DNA of 54,844 bases from Methylocystaceae bacterium (GTDB lineage: Bacteria; Pseudomonadota; Alphaproteobacteria; Rhodospirillales; Terasakiellaceae). Shown piece after piece: positions 27,200 to 36,722 of this stretch (positions are counted from its first letter, which is position 1; each line of letters starts with the position of its first letter). Location of the stretch: NCBI GenBank assembly GCA_013373265.1, contig JABXIC010000114.1:1-54844 (forward strand). The letters run 5' to 3'. The notes beneath the pieces are model-generated. The model was given only the letters and a program-made list of their open reading frames with translations, was not told the origin of the DNA and did not search any database. Both the position numbers and the translations under genes were made by a program.

Positions 27200-28852
27200 A
27201 TGACACAGAAAACCGGTGCACAAATCCTTGTGGATTGCCTTGAAACGTTCGGTTCTTCAAAAGCGTTTGGAGTGCCCGGTGAAAGTTATCTCGCTGTGCT
27301 GGATGCGATTTATGATTCCTCTATCGATTTTGTCACTTGCCGTCAGGAAGGCGGGGCGGCGATGGCGGCTGAAGCTCATGGTAAACTGACCGGGGAACCG
27401 GGGATTTGTATGGTGACGCGCGGTCCGGGTGCTACAAATGCCAGTGCGGGTGTGCATGTCGCTTTTCAAGATTCCACACCGATGATCTTGTTTATTGGGC
27501 AAGTGGGCCGATCCATGGTGGAACGCGAAGCCTTTCAGGAAATTGATTATCGTCGCATGTTTGGTCAAATGGCAAAATGGGTGGCGCAAATTGATGACGC
27601 CGCACGGATTCCTGAATTTATTTCCCATGCGTTTCATACTGCCACAAATGGTCGCCCCGGCCCTGTCGTTCTGGCTTTGCCGGAAGATATGTTGTGTGAT
27701 GTGGTTGAAAATGCGGTGATCGCGCAAAGCTATAATCGCGCAGCACCAGCCCCGGCACCAGAAGAATTTGCAGATTTAAAAGCGCGTTTGGCAAAAGCTG
27801 AACGCCCGTTAATGATTGTTGGTGGGGGCAACTGGTCGGCACAAACAGCGGCCACGGTAATGAATTTTGCCACAACAAATAATGTGGCGCTGGCAACGTC
27901 CTTTCGCTGTCAGGATTATGTTAATAATGACCATCCCAATTATGCGGGACATGTGGGTATTGGCATTGATCAGGGGCTTGCAAAAAACATAAAAGACAGT
28001 GATCTCTTGATCATCTTTGGATCACGCATGGGGGAAATGACCAGCAGCGGTTATAAGATGTTGGATATCCCCTGCCCGAAACAAACTGTGGTGCATATCC
28101 ATTGTGGTGCAGAAGAACTGGGCCGGGTCTATAATGTGGATTTGGCAATCAATGCTGCACCTAAGACGCTTGCTTCTATGCTGGATCAGGCTGGGCAGGT
28201 CTGTGAAAAGTCATCTGCGGATTGGGTGCGCCAATGCCGTCAGGGCTATGACAATTTTGTCGGTGCCGCGCAGATTGAGTCCCGGGTTGAAATGAAGGCT
28301 GTGATCCAGCACACCCGTGAAGCTTTGCCCGATGATGCCATTGTGACCAATTGTGCTGGTAACTATGCCATTTGGCTGCATCGTTTCTTTGCCTATCGTG
28401 ATTATCGCACGCAACTGGCACCGACATCTGGCTCTATGGGGTATGGCTTGCCTGCTGCTGTGGCTGCAGCGACGGCTTACCCTGAAAAGGAAGTCGTCTG
28501 TTTTGCCGGGGATGGTGGCTTTATGATGATCTGTCAGGAACTGGCGACAGCGGTGCAACATAACCTCAATATGACCGTTGTGATCGTCAATAACGGTATG
28601 TATGGCACCATCCGGATGCATCAGGAGAGAGAATACCCTGCACGGGTCAGCGGTACAGAACTGAACAATCCTGATTTCGTTGCCATGGCAAAAGCGTTTG
28701 GGTGTCATGCAGAATTGGTGACAGAAACCAACGCTTACCCGGCGGCCTTAGAACGTGCGCGTGACTTTAAAGGAACCAGCGTGATTGAAGTTCAGGTTGA
28801 TCCTGAAGCCTTAACGCCAATGGCCAGTTTGACTACCATTCGCAACAGTTGA
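27200..28852 (+). CDS. thiamine-diphosphate enzyme, acetolactate synthase large-subunit-like
   Basis: A 550-residue ThDP enzyme with the standard three domains. The N-terminal domain has the catalytic glutamate in FVTCRQEGGAAMAAEA, near residue 51. The central domain resembles the FAD/structural fold, and the C-terminal domain has the ThDP-Mg motif starting GDGGFMM and ending IVNNGMYGT. GAGGA at 27186-27190 favours the ATG at 27200 over the TTG at 27194. No small regulatory subunit (ilvH) is adjacent, so it may not be biosynthetic acetolactate synthase; other carboligases or decarboxylases are possible. A GcvA-like regulator follows. Confidence 0.82.
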   Translation: MTQKTGAQILVDCLETFGSSKAFGVPGESYLAVLDAIYDSSIDFVTCRQEGGAAMAAEAHGKLTGEPGICMVTRGPGATNASAGVHVAFQDSTPMILFIGQVGRSMVEREAFQEIDYRRMFGQMAKWVAQIDDAARIPEFISHAFHTATNGRPGPVVLALPEDMLCDVVENAVIAQSYNRAAPAPAPEEFADLKARLAKAERPLMIVGGGNWSAQTAATVMNFATTNNVALATSFRCQDYVNNDHPNYAGHVGIGIDQGLAKNIKDSDLLIIFGSRMGEMTSSGYKMLDIPCPKQTVVHIHCGAEELGRVYNVDLAINAAPKTLASMLDQAGQVCEKSSADWVRQCRQGYDNFVGAAQIESRVEMKAVIQHTREALPDDAIVTNCAGNYAIWLHRFFAYRDYRTQLAPTSGSMGYGLPAAVAAATAYPEKEVVCFAGDGGFMMICQELATAVQHNLNMTVVIVNNGMYGTIRMHQEREYPARVSGTELNNPDFVAMAKAFGCHAELVTETNAYPAALERARDFKGTSVIEVQVDPEALTPMASLTTIRNS

Positions 28853-28940
28853 TTGGAGAAGGCGGTTCGTCTCTTTGTACGCGTCCTTCAAATTAAATTT
28901 GTGAATAGTCATAAAAATCGTGTAATTTATCGGGATTATT

Positions 28941-29843
28941 ATGAACAATATTCATGAATTGACCATGCGCCGCTATTTACCGACCTTTACCGCCCTTCAA
29001 TGTTTTGAAGCCTCTGCCCGGCATTTGAATTTTACGTATGCTGCGAAAGAGCTTAACCTCACTCAAAGTGCGGTGAGCCATCAAGTGCGTAATCTGGAAA
29101 CGTTTCTCGGTGTTGAAATGTTTAAACGGGTGGGTAAGCGTTTGATGCTGACGCCACAAGGTGAAGGCTATGCCAAAGACGTGGCGCAAAACATGGATGC
29201 GCTGGAAGCTTCTACTTTGTCGGTTATGACCCGAAGCCAGCCTGCCAATATTTTAAACCTTGGCACATTGCCGACGTTTGGATCGCATTGGCTGATTCCC
29301 AAGTTGGCGGATTTTGCAAAGAAACATCCGGAAATTCAGTTAAATCTGGAAACGGGAACCGAAGCTTTTGATGTCCATCACAGCAATCTGGATTTGGCCA
29401 TTCAGTTTGGGAATGGAGTCTGGCCCGATACGGTTGCCCATAAAATTGTGGAAGAAAGTACGGTTGCCGTCTGCACGCCTGCGCTTTTGGATGAAGTCAC
29501 TGATTTAGAGCCGCAAGATGTGCAGAGCTTTCCGCTCTTGCGGTTGAAATCACGTTCATCGGCGTGGCTGGATTGGATGCAGGCACAAGGGATCACACCT
29601 GCGGGCTTTATCAGCGGGCCATGTTTTGAACAATTTGATATGTTGATCCGTGCTGCACGCGCAGGATTAGGCGTTGCCGTCTTGCCAACAATTTTTGTGG
29701 AAGATGAATTGGAATCTGGGGAATTGATTACCCCTTTTGGTGGTCCTGTGGTCAGTTCAAATGCATATTATTTGGTTTATTCTCAACATAAAAGCGGTGA
29801 TGATAACATCAAGGCTTTTAGAGATTGGGTTTTGTGCGCGTAG
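28941..29843 (+). CDS. LysR-family regulator, GcvA-like
   Basis: A 300-residue LysR regulator of the GcvA branch. The HTH region reads LQCFEASARHLNFTYAAKE then LTQSAVSHQVRNLE, followed by FLGVEMFKRVGKRLMLTPQG, and the effector domain has GVWPDTVAHKIVEE. The first ATG is at 28941; the ATG at 28965 (MRRYLP) is nearer the usual family start. It lies 88 bases after the ThDP-enzyme gene in the same direction and may control it. Its ligand is unknown. Confidence 0.87.
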   Translation: MNNIHELTMRRYLPTFTALQCFEASARHLNFTYAAKELNLTQSAVSHQVRNLETFLGVEMFKRVGKRLMLTPQGEGYAKDVAQNMDALEASTLSVMTRSQPANILNLGTLPTFGSHWLIPKLADFAKKHPEIQLNLETGTEAFDVHHSNLDLAIQFGNGVWPDTVAHKIVEESTVAVCTPALLDEVTDLEPQDVQSFPLLRLKSRSSAWLDWMQAQGITPAGFISGPCFEQFDMLIRAARAGLGVAVLPTIFVEDELESGELITPFGGPVVSSNAYYLVYSQHKSGDDNIKAFRDWVLCA

Positions 29844-29921
29844 GCAGTGATGCCAATGTATCTTATGTGATGTGTATTATGTTACAATCACTTAGATAAT
29901 TCCACATAGGGAGTGGACGCG

Positions 29922-32900
29922 ATGCAATTAACAAGAAAAACAGTAACGACACATATTTATCTGATGGCATTGGCGGTTACCCTTGTTTTGGGTTTTGCCT
30001 TTGCGATTTGGTATAACGTGACCATTGAACAACAAAGTGCACGGTTAAGTGAGATTGCAAAAACACGTGCGCGTATGATTGAAGCGGTGGCCCAGTATGA
30101 CCGTTTTGAAGGGCAGGCAATGGGGCGTACTGAAAAGGATGCGGAATTTAATACGCTCTTACAGGTACGCCGGGCACATCGTACTTTCTCAGGCTTTGGG
30201 GAAACAGGGGAATTTACCCTTGCGCAAAGACAAGGCGATGAAATTCAGTATATTTTGCGCCACCGCCATACCTTGATTGAACTCCCTGCAAATCAGGTAT
30301 GGGATGTGACTGATATTGCAGAACCTATGCATCGTGCTTTGTCCGGGAAGTCCGGGATTATGATTGGCAAAGACTATCGCGGTGTTGAAGTCTTGGCAGC
30401 CTATGAACCCGTGCGGGTTCTTAATTACGGCTTGGTTGCGAAAATAGATTTGGCAGAAATTCGACAACCTTTTTATACGCATGGTGTTTGGTTGCTTGGG
30501 TTTTCGGTTTTAACGATTTTTTCTGCGGCGGTTTTCTTTTTTAAAACCAGTACACCCTTGATGCGACGTATTCAAAAAAGCCAAGCGCTCTTGAGTGGCG
30601 TTATAGAAGGGACGCAAGATGTCGTCTTCTCCCTTGATGAAGAGGGAAGGTATAATTTTGTCAATGATGCCGGTGTTTCTATTATCGGCAGGGACAAGCC
30701 TGAAATTATTGGTAAAAGGTCGCAAGATATCTGGCCAACCAGAATTGCGGACAAGTTTGATCAGGTTGCTCAGCTAATTCGTGTAAAGGGACAGGCCGTC
30801 TTTTCCATTGTCGAAATGGAAATTGATGGGAAATGGGAAACTTTTCATACTCAACACGCCCCTATCTGGTCTGATCAGAATGAGCTAATGGGCAGTGTTG
30901 GTATGATGCGTAATATTACCGAGGATATTGAGAAGGAAAGGTTTGTAAGTGAAAATCAAGCCCTGACCCATGCCATTACGCAAAAAGCGGCTGAAGCCAT
31001 TATTTTATTAGATGAATATGGAAAAATTTCTTTTTGGAATCCGGGGGCACAGACGATCTTTGGCTATAGTTTTGAAGAAGTTAAAGGGCGCAATCCCCAT
31101 GATTTTTTGGCACAAGGGGATGATTGTGTAAACGGAAACAAGGCGTTGAGTAGGTTCTTGACGCAAGGTGACGGGCCACTTTTGAACAAGACTGTGGAAT
31201 TGACAGGCCAACGAAAAAACGGGTTGCAGGTTGATATTGAACTTTCTTTGGTCAGTGTTTTGCGTGATGGCAAAAGAAATGCCCTAGCAATTGCGCGTGA
31301 TGTGACTGTTAAGAAAAATGCGGAAAAAGCATTGCGCGAAGCAATGCGTGCGATAGACATCAATGCGACAAGATATAAAAAGTTGTTTGACACGGCCAAA
31401 ATCAGTTTATGGGATGAAGATGCCAGTATCCTTTATGGGGAGATTGAACGTTTAAGAGCGACAGGGATTGAAGATATTCGAGACTATTTGAGAAATGATT
31501 TAAAAGAAGCTTATCGTTTATCGAGACTGGTTAAAGTCAACAATGTGAATGAAGAAACGTTACGGATATATGGTGCCGCCAGTAAGGATGATTTTTATAA
31601 AACGATCACGGAGTCATTTACAGAAGAGACGGTGTTTGATTTTATTGAATTGGTGCATGCGCTTTGGATTGGAGCGCCGAATTTCACACGCGAAATACAA
31701 CAACGCAAGAAAGACGGAACAATCATCCATGTCTTTATTTTCATTCCACTGACACAAGATGTAGAGCAACTGAAAAATATTCCGGTCAGTATATTGGACA
31801 TGACCGAGGCAATGATGGCCCGTCATTTCTTGGAAGAGCAGCGCCAAACGTTAAAAGAACTAAAAATGATCGTGGATACCAGTCCGGCCGTTGCCTTTTT
31901 ATGGCGCAATGAAGAAGGTTGGCCGGTGGAATATGTCTCAAGCAACGTCTCTGATTGGGGTTATAGCAAAGAACAATTTGAAACAGGTGAGTTGTTGTTT
32001 ACCGATATTATTGAGCCGTCTGACCTCGTTAGCGTTGGTGAAGATGTGAGGCGTCATGTTGAAAATGGAGATAGCGCGTTTACACAAGAATACCGCATTA
32101 TTACACCTGATGGATCTGTGCGGTGGCTGGATGATCGCACATGGGCCAGACGCAATGAAGAAGGGGAAATTACCCATTTTCAAGGGATGTGTCTGGATAT
32201 CACAGAAAGAAAAGAGTTTGAACGTCAGTTGTGGCAAGCACAAAAGTCTGAATCTTTGGGGAATATGGCAGGTGGCATCGCCCATGATTTTAACAATATG
32301 CTTTTACCCGTTTTGGCTTTAGCCGATATGACGGCCAATCAACTGGAAGAAAATGATCCGATCCACAAGCGTATGGTTAAAATCAAAGAAGCAGGTGAAC
32401 GGGCACAAGACCTGGTTAAACGCTTGATGGTTTTTGCCCGTGAAGAAGATACCCATTTTATAAAATTTGATATTGTGGATATGCTTCATGAAACGATTGA
32501 GTTGGTGGACAAAACCATGCCGTCTTCGATGGAAATTTCTTTTCAATCCGTTGATGGTCCCTATTTTGTGGAAGGCAGTGTGGCCCAGCTTCAATCGGTT
32601 GTTATCAATATTGCAAAAAATGCGGCGGATGCCTTGGCAGGGCTCAATGGTACATTTCAGATAAGTTTGGAAATTGATCATGAATTTTGCCAAAGTCTTT
32701 CTTCGCCAGATGTGAGCGGTAAAAAAGAATGTGCCCATATTCGTTTAAAAGATAATGGTCCGGGTATGGATGAAAAAATACTGGCGCGTATTTTTGATCC
32801 GTTCTTCACTACAAAACCAGTGGGGGAAGGGACAGGCATGGGCTTGGCCATGTCACAGAGTATAATCACAAGTCATAAAGGGGTTATAAAAGCCAATAGC

Positions 32901-32948
32901 CGTTTGGGTAAAGGAGCCACCTTCGATATCTATTTACCGCTCGTTTAA
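29922..32948 (+). CDS. multi-PAS sensor histidine kinase
   Basis: A membrane kinase of about 1008 residues. It has a helix near 12-33, a periplasmic Cache-like region to about 190, and a second helix near 190-210. At least three PAS domains follow (around GTQDVVFSLDEEGRYNFV, AAEAIILLDEYGKISFWNPG and DTSPAVAFLWRNEEGWPVEY), with a further PAS-like segment near DTAKISLWDEDA. The kinase core has the H-box GGIAHDFNNML, N-box INIAKNAADAL and G boxes DNGPGMD and GTGMGLAMS. AGGGAG supports the ATG at 29922 rather than the GTG at 29913. No receiver domain is fused; a separate one is encoded next. Confidence 0.9.
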   Translation: MQLTRKTVTTHIYLMALAVTLVLGFAFAIWYNVTIEQQSARLSEIAKTRARMIEAVAQYDRFEGQAMGRTEKDAEFNTLLQVRRAHRTFSGFGETGEFTLAQRQGDEIQYILRHRHTLIELPANQVWDVTDIAEPMHRALSGKSGIMIGKDYRGVEVLAAYEPVRVLNYGLVAKIDLAEIRQPFYTHGVWLLGFSVLTIFSAAVFFFKTSTPLMRRIQKSQALLSGVIEGTQDVVFSLDEEGRYNFVNDAGVSIIGRDKPEIIGKRSQDIWPTRIADKFDQVAQLIRVKGQAVFSIVEMEIDGKWETFHTQHAPIWSDQNELMGSVGMMRNITEDIEKERFVSENQALTHAITQKAAEAIILLDEYGKISFWNPGAQTIFGYSFEEVKGRNPHDFLAQGDDCVNGNKALSRFLTQGDGPLLNKTVELTGQRKNGLQVDIELSLVSVLRDGKRNALAIARDVTVKKNAEKALREAMRAIDINATRYKKLFDTAKISLWDEDASILYGEIERLRATGIEDIRDYLRNDLKEAYRLSRLVKVNNVNEETLRIYGAASKDDFYKTITESFTEETVFDFIELVHALWIGAPNFTREIQQRKKDGTIIHVFIFIPLTQDVEQLKNIPVSILDMTEAMMARHFLEEQRQTLKELKMIVDTSPAVAFLWRNEEGWPVEYVSSNVSDWGYSKEQFETGELLFTDIIEPSDLVSVGEDVRRHVENGDSAFTQEYRIITPDGSVRWLDDRTWARRNEEGEITHFQGMCLDITERKEFERQLWQAQKSESLGNMAGGIAHDFNNMLLPVLALADMTANQLEENDPIHKRMVKIKEAGERAQDLVKRLMVFAREEDTHFIKFDIVDMLHETIELVDKTMPSSMEISFQSVDGPYFVEGSVAQLQSVVINIAKNAADALAGLNGTFQISLEIDHEFCQSLSSPDVSGKKECAHIRLKDNGPGMDEKILARIFDPFFTTKPVGEGTGMGLAMSQSIITSHKGVIKANSRLGKGATFDIYLPLV

Positions 32949-33049
32949 TTATTGATAAATAATAAGAAATTAGTATCGAATTTGGTTTGGATGGTGTATA
33001 TTGTTTAAGTTGTACTTCAAAAAATAAAAAAAGATAACAGGAGAAATAA

Positions 33050-33415
33050 GTGACGACGGTGCTCGTAATAGATGATGAAGAACTTGCGCGCTATACACTG
33101 CGCGAGGTCCTTGAAGGCAGTGGCTATACTGTCTTAGAAGCGGAAGATGGTGAAAAAGGCATACAAGCCTTCCATAATAATCAGGTAGATTTAATCATTA
33201 CTGATATTATCATGCCGCACAAAGAAGGCGTGGAAACAATTATTGAATTAAAGCGTGAACAACCAGACTTAAAAATTATTGCCATATCCGGTGGTGGCCG
33301 GACACGCAATCTGGATTTTTTGAAGTTAGCGGGTGATTATGGGGCTGATAAAGTTTTGGCAAAGCCGTTTACTGCGACTGAAATCATGGCTGCTGTTCAG
33401 GAATGCTTAGGTTAG
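33050..33415 (+). CDS. single-domain response regulator (CheY-like)
   Basis: A 121-residue receiver with no output domain. The acidic pair is in VIDDEELARY, the phosphoacceptor Asp is in LIITDIIMPHKEG near residue 53, the conserved Ser in AISGG and the Lys in LAKPFT. It starts with GTG at 33050 after AGGAGA. It lies between the multi-PAS kinase and two degenerate EAL-like proteins, so it is probably the phosphate acceptor that passes the signal by protein contact. A link to the flagellar motor is not suggested by context. Confidence 0.9.
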   Translation: MTTVLVIDDEELARYTLREVLEGSGYTVLEAEDGEKGIQAFHNNQVDLIITDIIMPHKEGVETIIELKREQPDLKIIAISGGGRTRNLDFLKLAGDYGADKVLAKPFTATEIMAAVQECLG

Positions 33416-33461
33416 GGTTAGACTTTTAAGCATCAAATAAACAAAAAATCCGGAGGTTGAG

Positions 33462-34694
33462 ATGAATAACTCCGATGAGGAAAAACGGAAACTCGAAGCC
33501 TTTTTTGCAAATAAAACGGCGGCGACTAAGGGACGTGTTTTTGTCCTCGACATTACCCCGGTCAAAGATAAAGTGGCGGATCGTTGGGAACGGTTGAGTG
33601 CGCAAGTCTATGCAACGACAGAAGATGTCATGCGTCATCGTATTCAATCGACTGATATTTTTTATCGGTGGGATGAAACCAAATATCTTCTTGCCTTCGG
33701 TGCGCTGGATGAAGCGCGCGCACGGATTAAAATCAACCTGATTGCTCAAGAGATTTCACAACGTTTGTTGGGAGCAAAGGATCAGGAAGACGTGATTAAA
33801 GTGTCCATGGCCGACACCGATGAAGCTGGCCAATTTTTATGGGGTACAGATACGGATCCTTCTAAACTTCTACAAGAAGATTTAGATGTTCCACAACCTG
33901 CCAAGAAAGTCGTTAAAGACGCCAAGGATGAGGGCCTTGTCAAAGGTGATGTAGATTTTGTCTTTCGTCCTTTATGGTTTGTGAAAAACAAAATCATTTC
34001 GTCATATTTCTGTATACCCGTGCGCGCCAAAGGGGATGGTCGCTTTGTGTCGGGTTATGATGTTCTTGTTGATCCCATGGACCCTGCCGCGTTAGAAGCC
34101 CTTGATCTATTGGCGATGAAACGTATTCATCATGAAGCCTTGGTTTTGGAAAAAGTCAAAAATCCGGCCTTGTTGACGGTTCCGATACATTTTGAATCGG
34201 TGGCTTCCAGTGGACGACGTTCTGTCTTGCTGGAACAATGTAAGAAAAACCTTGCCCCACATCGTAACCGCATTGTGGTGGAATTGACCCATTTGCCGGA
34301 AGGGATTCCTCAATCACGTTTGCAGGCCCTCATTCAGGCGTTAAAGCCTTTTGCCAGATCAATCATGGCACGTTTTGACACCATGCATCGTGATTTCGGT
34401 GGATATCGTAATATCGGTTTACATGCAGTGGGTGTTGATCTTTATAATGATCGCCGTGATGAGCAAAAAATCATCAAGGATATGGAAGGCTTTGCTGAAA
34501 GTGCGGGGAAATTTAATCTTCATACCTATGTGCATGGGGTGCGCTCTATCAGTCTGACCACCGCCGCCATTTGTGCCGGTATTGATTATGTGGATGGGTA
34601 TGCCATAACCGATGTGCAAGAAGGGGCAAAGGACGTGCAATATTATTCCATCCGCATGCCCTATGATGCGAAATACGCTGATGCTAAGGAATAG
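33462..34694 (+). CDS. degenerate EAL-like signalling protein, copy 1
   Basis: A 410-residue cytoplasmic protein. Its C-terminal half follows the order of EAL-domain strands (FVFRPLWFVKNKIISSYFC, then LTVPIHFESV, RIVVELTHLPEG, GYRNIGLHAVGVDL, LHTYVHGVRS and IDYVDGYAI), but the EAL signature is gone (SYFCIPV) and the later metal and catalytic motifs (DDFG, AEGVE) are replaced. The N-terminal part (RVFVLDITPV, FYRWDETKYLLAF) may be a degenerate GGDEF-like fold. It should not hydrolyse c-di-GMP. GGAGG supports the start. A paralogue follows after 5 bases. Confidence 0.65.
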   Translation: MNNSDEEKRKLEAFFANKTAATKGRVFVLDITPVKDKVADRWERLSAQVYATTEDVMRHRIQSTDIFYRWDETKYLLAFGALDEARARIKINLIAQEISQRLLGAKDQEDVIKVSMADTDEAGQFLWGTDTDPSKLLQEDLDVPQPAKKVVKDAKDEGLVKGDVDFVFRPLWFVKNKIISSYFCIPVRAKGDGRFVSGYDVLVDPMDPAALEALDLLAMKRIHHEALVLEKVKNPALLTVPIHFESVASSGRRSVLLEQCKKNLAPHRNRIVVELTHLPEGIPQSRLQALIQALKPFARSIMARFDTMHRDFGGYRNIGLHAVGVDLYNDRRDEQKIIKDMEGFAESAGKFNLHTYVHGVRSISLTTAAICAGIDYVDGYAITDVQEGAKDVQYYSIRMPYDAKYADAKE

Positions 34695-34699
34695 GGGCC

Positions 34700-35959
34700 A
34701 TGGGGGAAATAATCAAATATGGTCTGGCTGAAAACACCGATGCGTTACAGGCTGATTATTGGAAACTGCAACGTCTTCTGATTACAGACGCGCTCCATCA
34801 TGGGGGGGACCATGTGGCGTTAATTCGCTTCGATCTGTTTGAAAATTGCGATGCACAGATGAAAAAACAGATGTCACAGGTGCTGCATTCTATCGTGAAT
34901 TTGGAAGCGCAAAATATCCTGCCGGATCATGCCTCTCTCACCCTGTTTAACGATTTTGCTTACCTCATTATCACCCGCAAAGATAATGCTGAACCTGCAC
35001 TCATGTTGGGGCACAAGCTCTGTCAGTTGATTGAGACTCATTTACATGGGGGGGCTTTTCATGGGATGGATTTGTCATTGTGGCATGTGCGGGGTGTAAA
35101 TGCTCAAGGTTTAGATATTGAACCTTTGACTGTGCCGACTGAGACTGTTCAAATTCAAGAAACATCAGTGACTGTTGTGCCGGATAACCAACCGGAAGGC
35201 CTGGCTTTGCTGGGGAAAGCTTCTTTTGATTATTTGCCTGTGTGGAATGTGCGAAAAAATGTCGTATCCTCTTTTGAATGTATCCCCCGATGGCATTTGG
35301 ACGATGGTGAAATTCTGGATGAAGCAGACCTGTCTCAGCGGTTTCAAGCCCATGACATGGAATATGCCTTGGATGCGCAAACCATGCATCATGCAGTCGA
35401 TCAAATTGTTGACGTGATTGAACATGACGCCATGGCAACAATTATTGTGCCTGTGCATTATGACACGGTTGTGGAAGATGCGGGCTTTGGTCACTTTATT
35501 CAGGCTTATAATGATTTAACGTCTATGTGGCGTGATCGTATTTCTATGGAAATTAAATGCATCCCGGAACAAGCCGGGTTTGAGGACGTTCATTATGCCG
35601 TGCGTCGCTTGCAGCCTTATTGTGCCTTGGTTTATCTGCAGGTTCCCTTTGGTTTTGATCTGTCTGGGGATTTTGGTGGCAATGTCTGTATCGGTCTGGA
35701 TGTGACCCACGATCGACGTGACGAAATTGAAATTATCGCGGACATGGAAAGTTTCATCGCGCGTGCGGGAAATTTTGGTGCTGTACAGACGCATGTTTTG
35801 GGATTGCGAACGGTTAGCTTAAGTGTTGCCGCCATTTGTGCGGGCTTTGATTATGTTGGCAGTCATCCCATTGATAAAGAGCTGGAAGGCTGGGGGCTGG
35901 ATGATTTTTTGATCAAGCCGATTGATCTTTATAAACGTTTGTTAAAAAACAAAAAATGA
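34700..35959 (+). CDS. degenerate EAL-like signalling protein, copy 2
   Basis: A 419-residue paralogue of the preceding gene. The shared C-terminal pattern is FDYLPVWNVRKNVVSSFEC, IIVPVHYDTVVEDAG, ISMEIKCIPEQAGF, CIGLDVTHDRRDE and TVSLSVAAICAGFDYVGSHP. As in copy 1, the EAL signature and the acidic metal ligands are missing, so it is predicted to be inactive as a phosphodiesterase. Its N-terminal third is distinct from that of copy 1. It lies 5 bases after copy 1 and 39 bases before a bacteriohemerythrin. Roles as a binding partner or scaffold for the response regulator are possible. Confidence 0.65.
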   Translation: MGEIIKYGLAENTDALQADYWKLQRLLITDALHHGGDHVALIRFDLFENCDAQMKKQMSQVLHSIVNLEAQNILPDHASLTLFNDFAYLIITRKDNAEPALMLGHKLCQLIETHLHGGAFHGMDLSLWHVRGVNAQGLDIEPLTVPTETVQIQETSVTVVPDNQPEGLALLGKASFDYLPVWNVRKNVVSSFECIPRWHLDDGEILDEADLSQRFQAHDMEYALDAQTMHHAVDQIVDVIEHDAMATIIVPVHYDTVVEDAGFGHFIQAYNDLTSMWRDRISMEIKCIPEQAGFEDVHYAVRRLQPYCALVYLQVPFGFDLSGDFGGNVCIGLDVTHDRRDEIEIIADMESFIARAGNFGAVQTHVLGLRTVSLSVAAICAGFDYVGSHPIDKELEGWGLDDFLIKPIDLYKRLLKNKK

Positions 35960-35998
35960 ACTGCATATGATGCGGTCGTATTTAGGGAAGGATACGTT

Positions 35999-36400
35999 AT
36001 GTCTATATTTGATTGGCAAGAAGCTTATGTCATCGATCATGCGATGATAGATGAACAGCATAAAAAGCTATTAGTCATTGCTGAAAAACTTTTCAATGCT
36101 GTGATTGCAAAAGAAGATACAAAAATCGTTGAAACAGCATTTCAGGACCTTTTGGCCTATACCCAGAAGCATTTCAAAGATGAAGAAGATTTTTTCATCA
36201 GTGCAGGAGCGCCACAAGTCGACAAGCATCAGACAGAACATGCTATCTTGGCTCAAGAACTGGTCGAAGTGTGGCAAAAAGAGTCTCTTGGCTTTGAAGA
36301 AGAACCCGGGCGTACCTTATTGACATGGGTCGAAGACCGCTTGTTGCCGCATATGATGATTGACGACCAAGAAACATACAAGAGCCAGATGACAGCATAG
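35999..36400 (+). CDS. bacteriohemerythrin
   Basis: A 133-residue single-domain hemerythrin, a diiron protein that reversibly binds O2. Expected ligands are visible: histidines in DHAMIDEQHKKL, HFKDEEDFF with the bridging Glu, HQTEH and LLPHMMIDD with the bridging Asp. AGGGAAGGA precedes the ATG at 35999. It closes the run of kinase, receiver and two EAL-like genes in the same direction. It may deliver oxygen or act as the sensor of that pathway. The second hemerythrin of this window is fused to the chemoreceptor at 17970. Confidence 0.93.
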   Translation: MSIFDWQEAYVIDHAMIDEQHKKLLVIAEKLFNAVIAKEDTKIVETAFQDLLAYTQKHFKDEEDFFISAGAPQVDKHQTEHAILAQELVEVWQKESLGFEEEPGRTLLTWVEDRLLPHMMIDDQETYKSQMTA

Positions 36401-36434
36401 CCGCCTGTGGCATTGTCGACTTTGGTGGGGTCGG

Positions 36435-36722
36435 TTACTTTATTTCAATCTCAATGAGGACGACATCAAAGTCATTTGGATTGGTGACGTTATGTTCAAC
36501 GCCTTTTTCACGGTAATAACATTCGCCTCTTTTTAGATGGACGTCTTTAGGTCCCTCGTTGCTTTCCATAATAAGCAACGCATCTTCCATGGGAACGATG
36601 ACGTAATCATTTTCGTGGCGATGCCATTGTGTATGTCCTTTTGCAGGGAAAAAAAGGTGGTTGACGCTGACGCGATCATTTTCAATTTGGTTGGTCAGGG
36701 TGAAAAGTGGAATGTTTGTCAT
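36435..36722 (-). CDS. small cupin-domain protein
   Basis: A 95-residue single-domain cupin. The metal-binding histidines are in the first motif GHTQWHRHENDYVIVPMEDA and the second ends REKGVEHNVTNP. The longer frame to 36758 is not used because AAGGAC lies just upstream of the ATG at 36722. It is convergent with the bacteriohemerythrin and divergent from the polyamine transporter operon. Cupins of this size bind small ligands or catalyse simple isomerase or dioxygenase reactions; no specific role can be read. Confidence 0.75.
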   Translation of the reverse strand: MTNIPLFTLTNQIENDRVSVNHLFFPAKGHTQWHRHENDYVIVPMEDALLIMESNEGPKDVHLKRGECYYREKGVEHNVTNPNDFDVVLIEIEIK

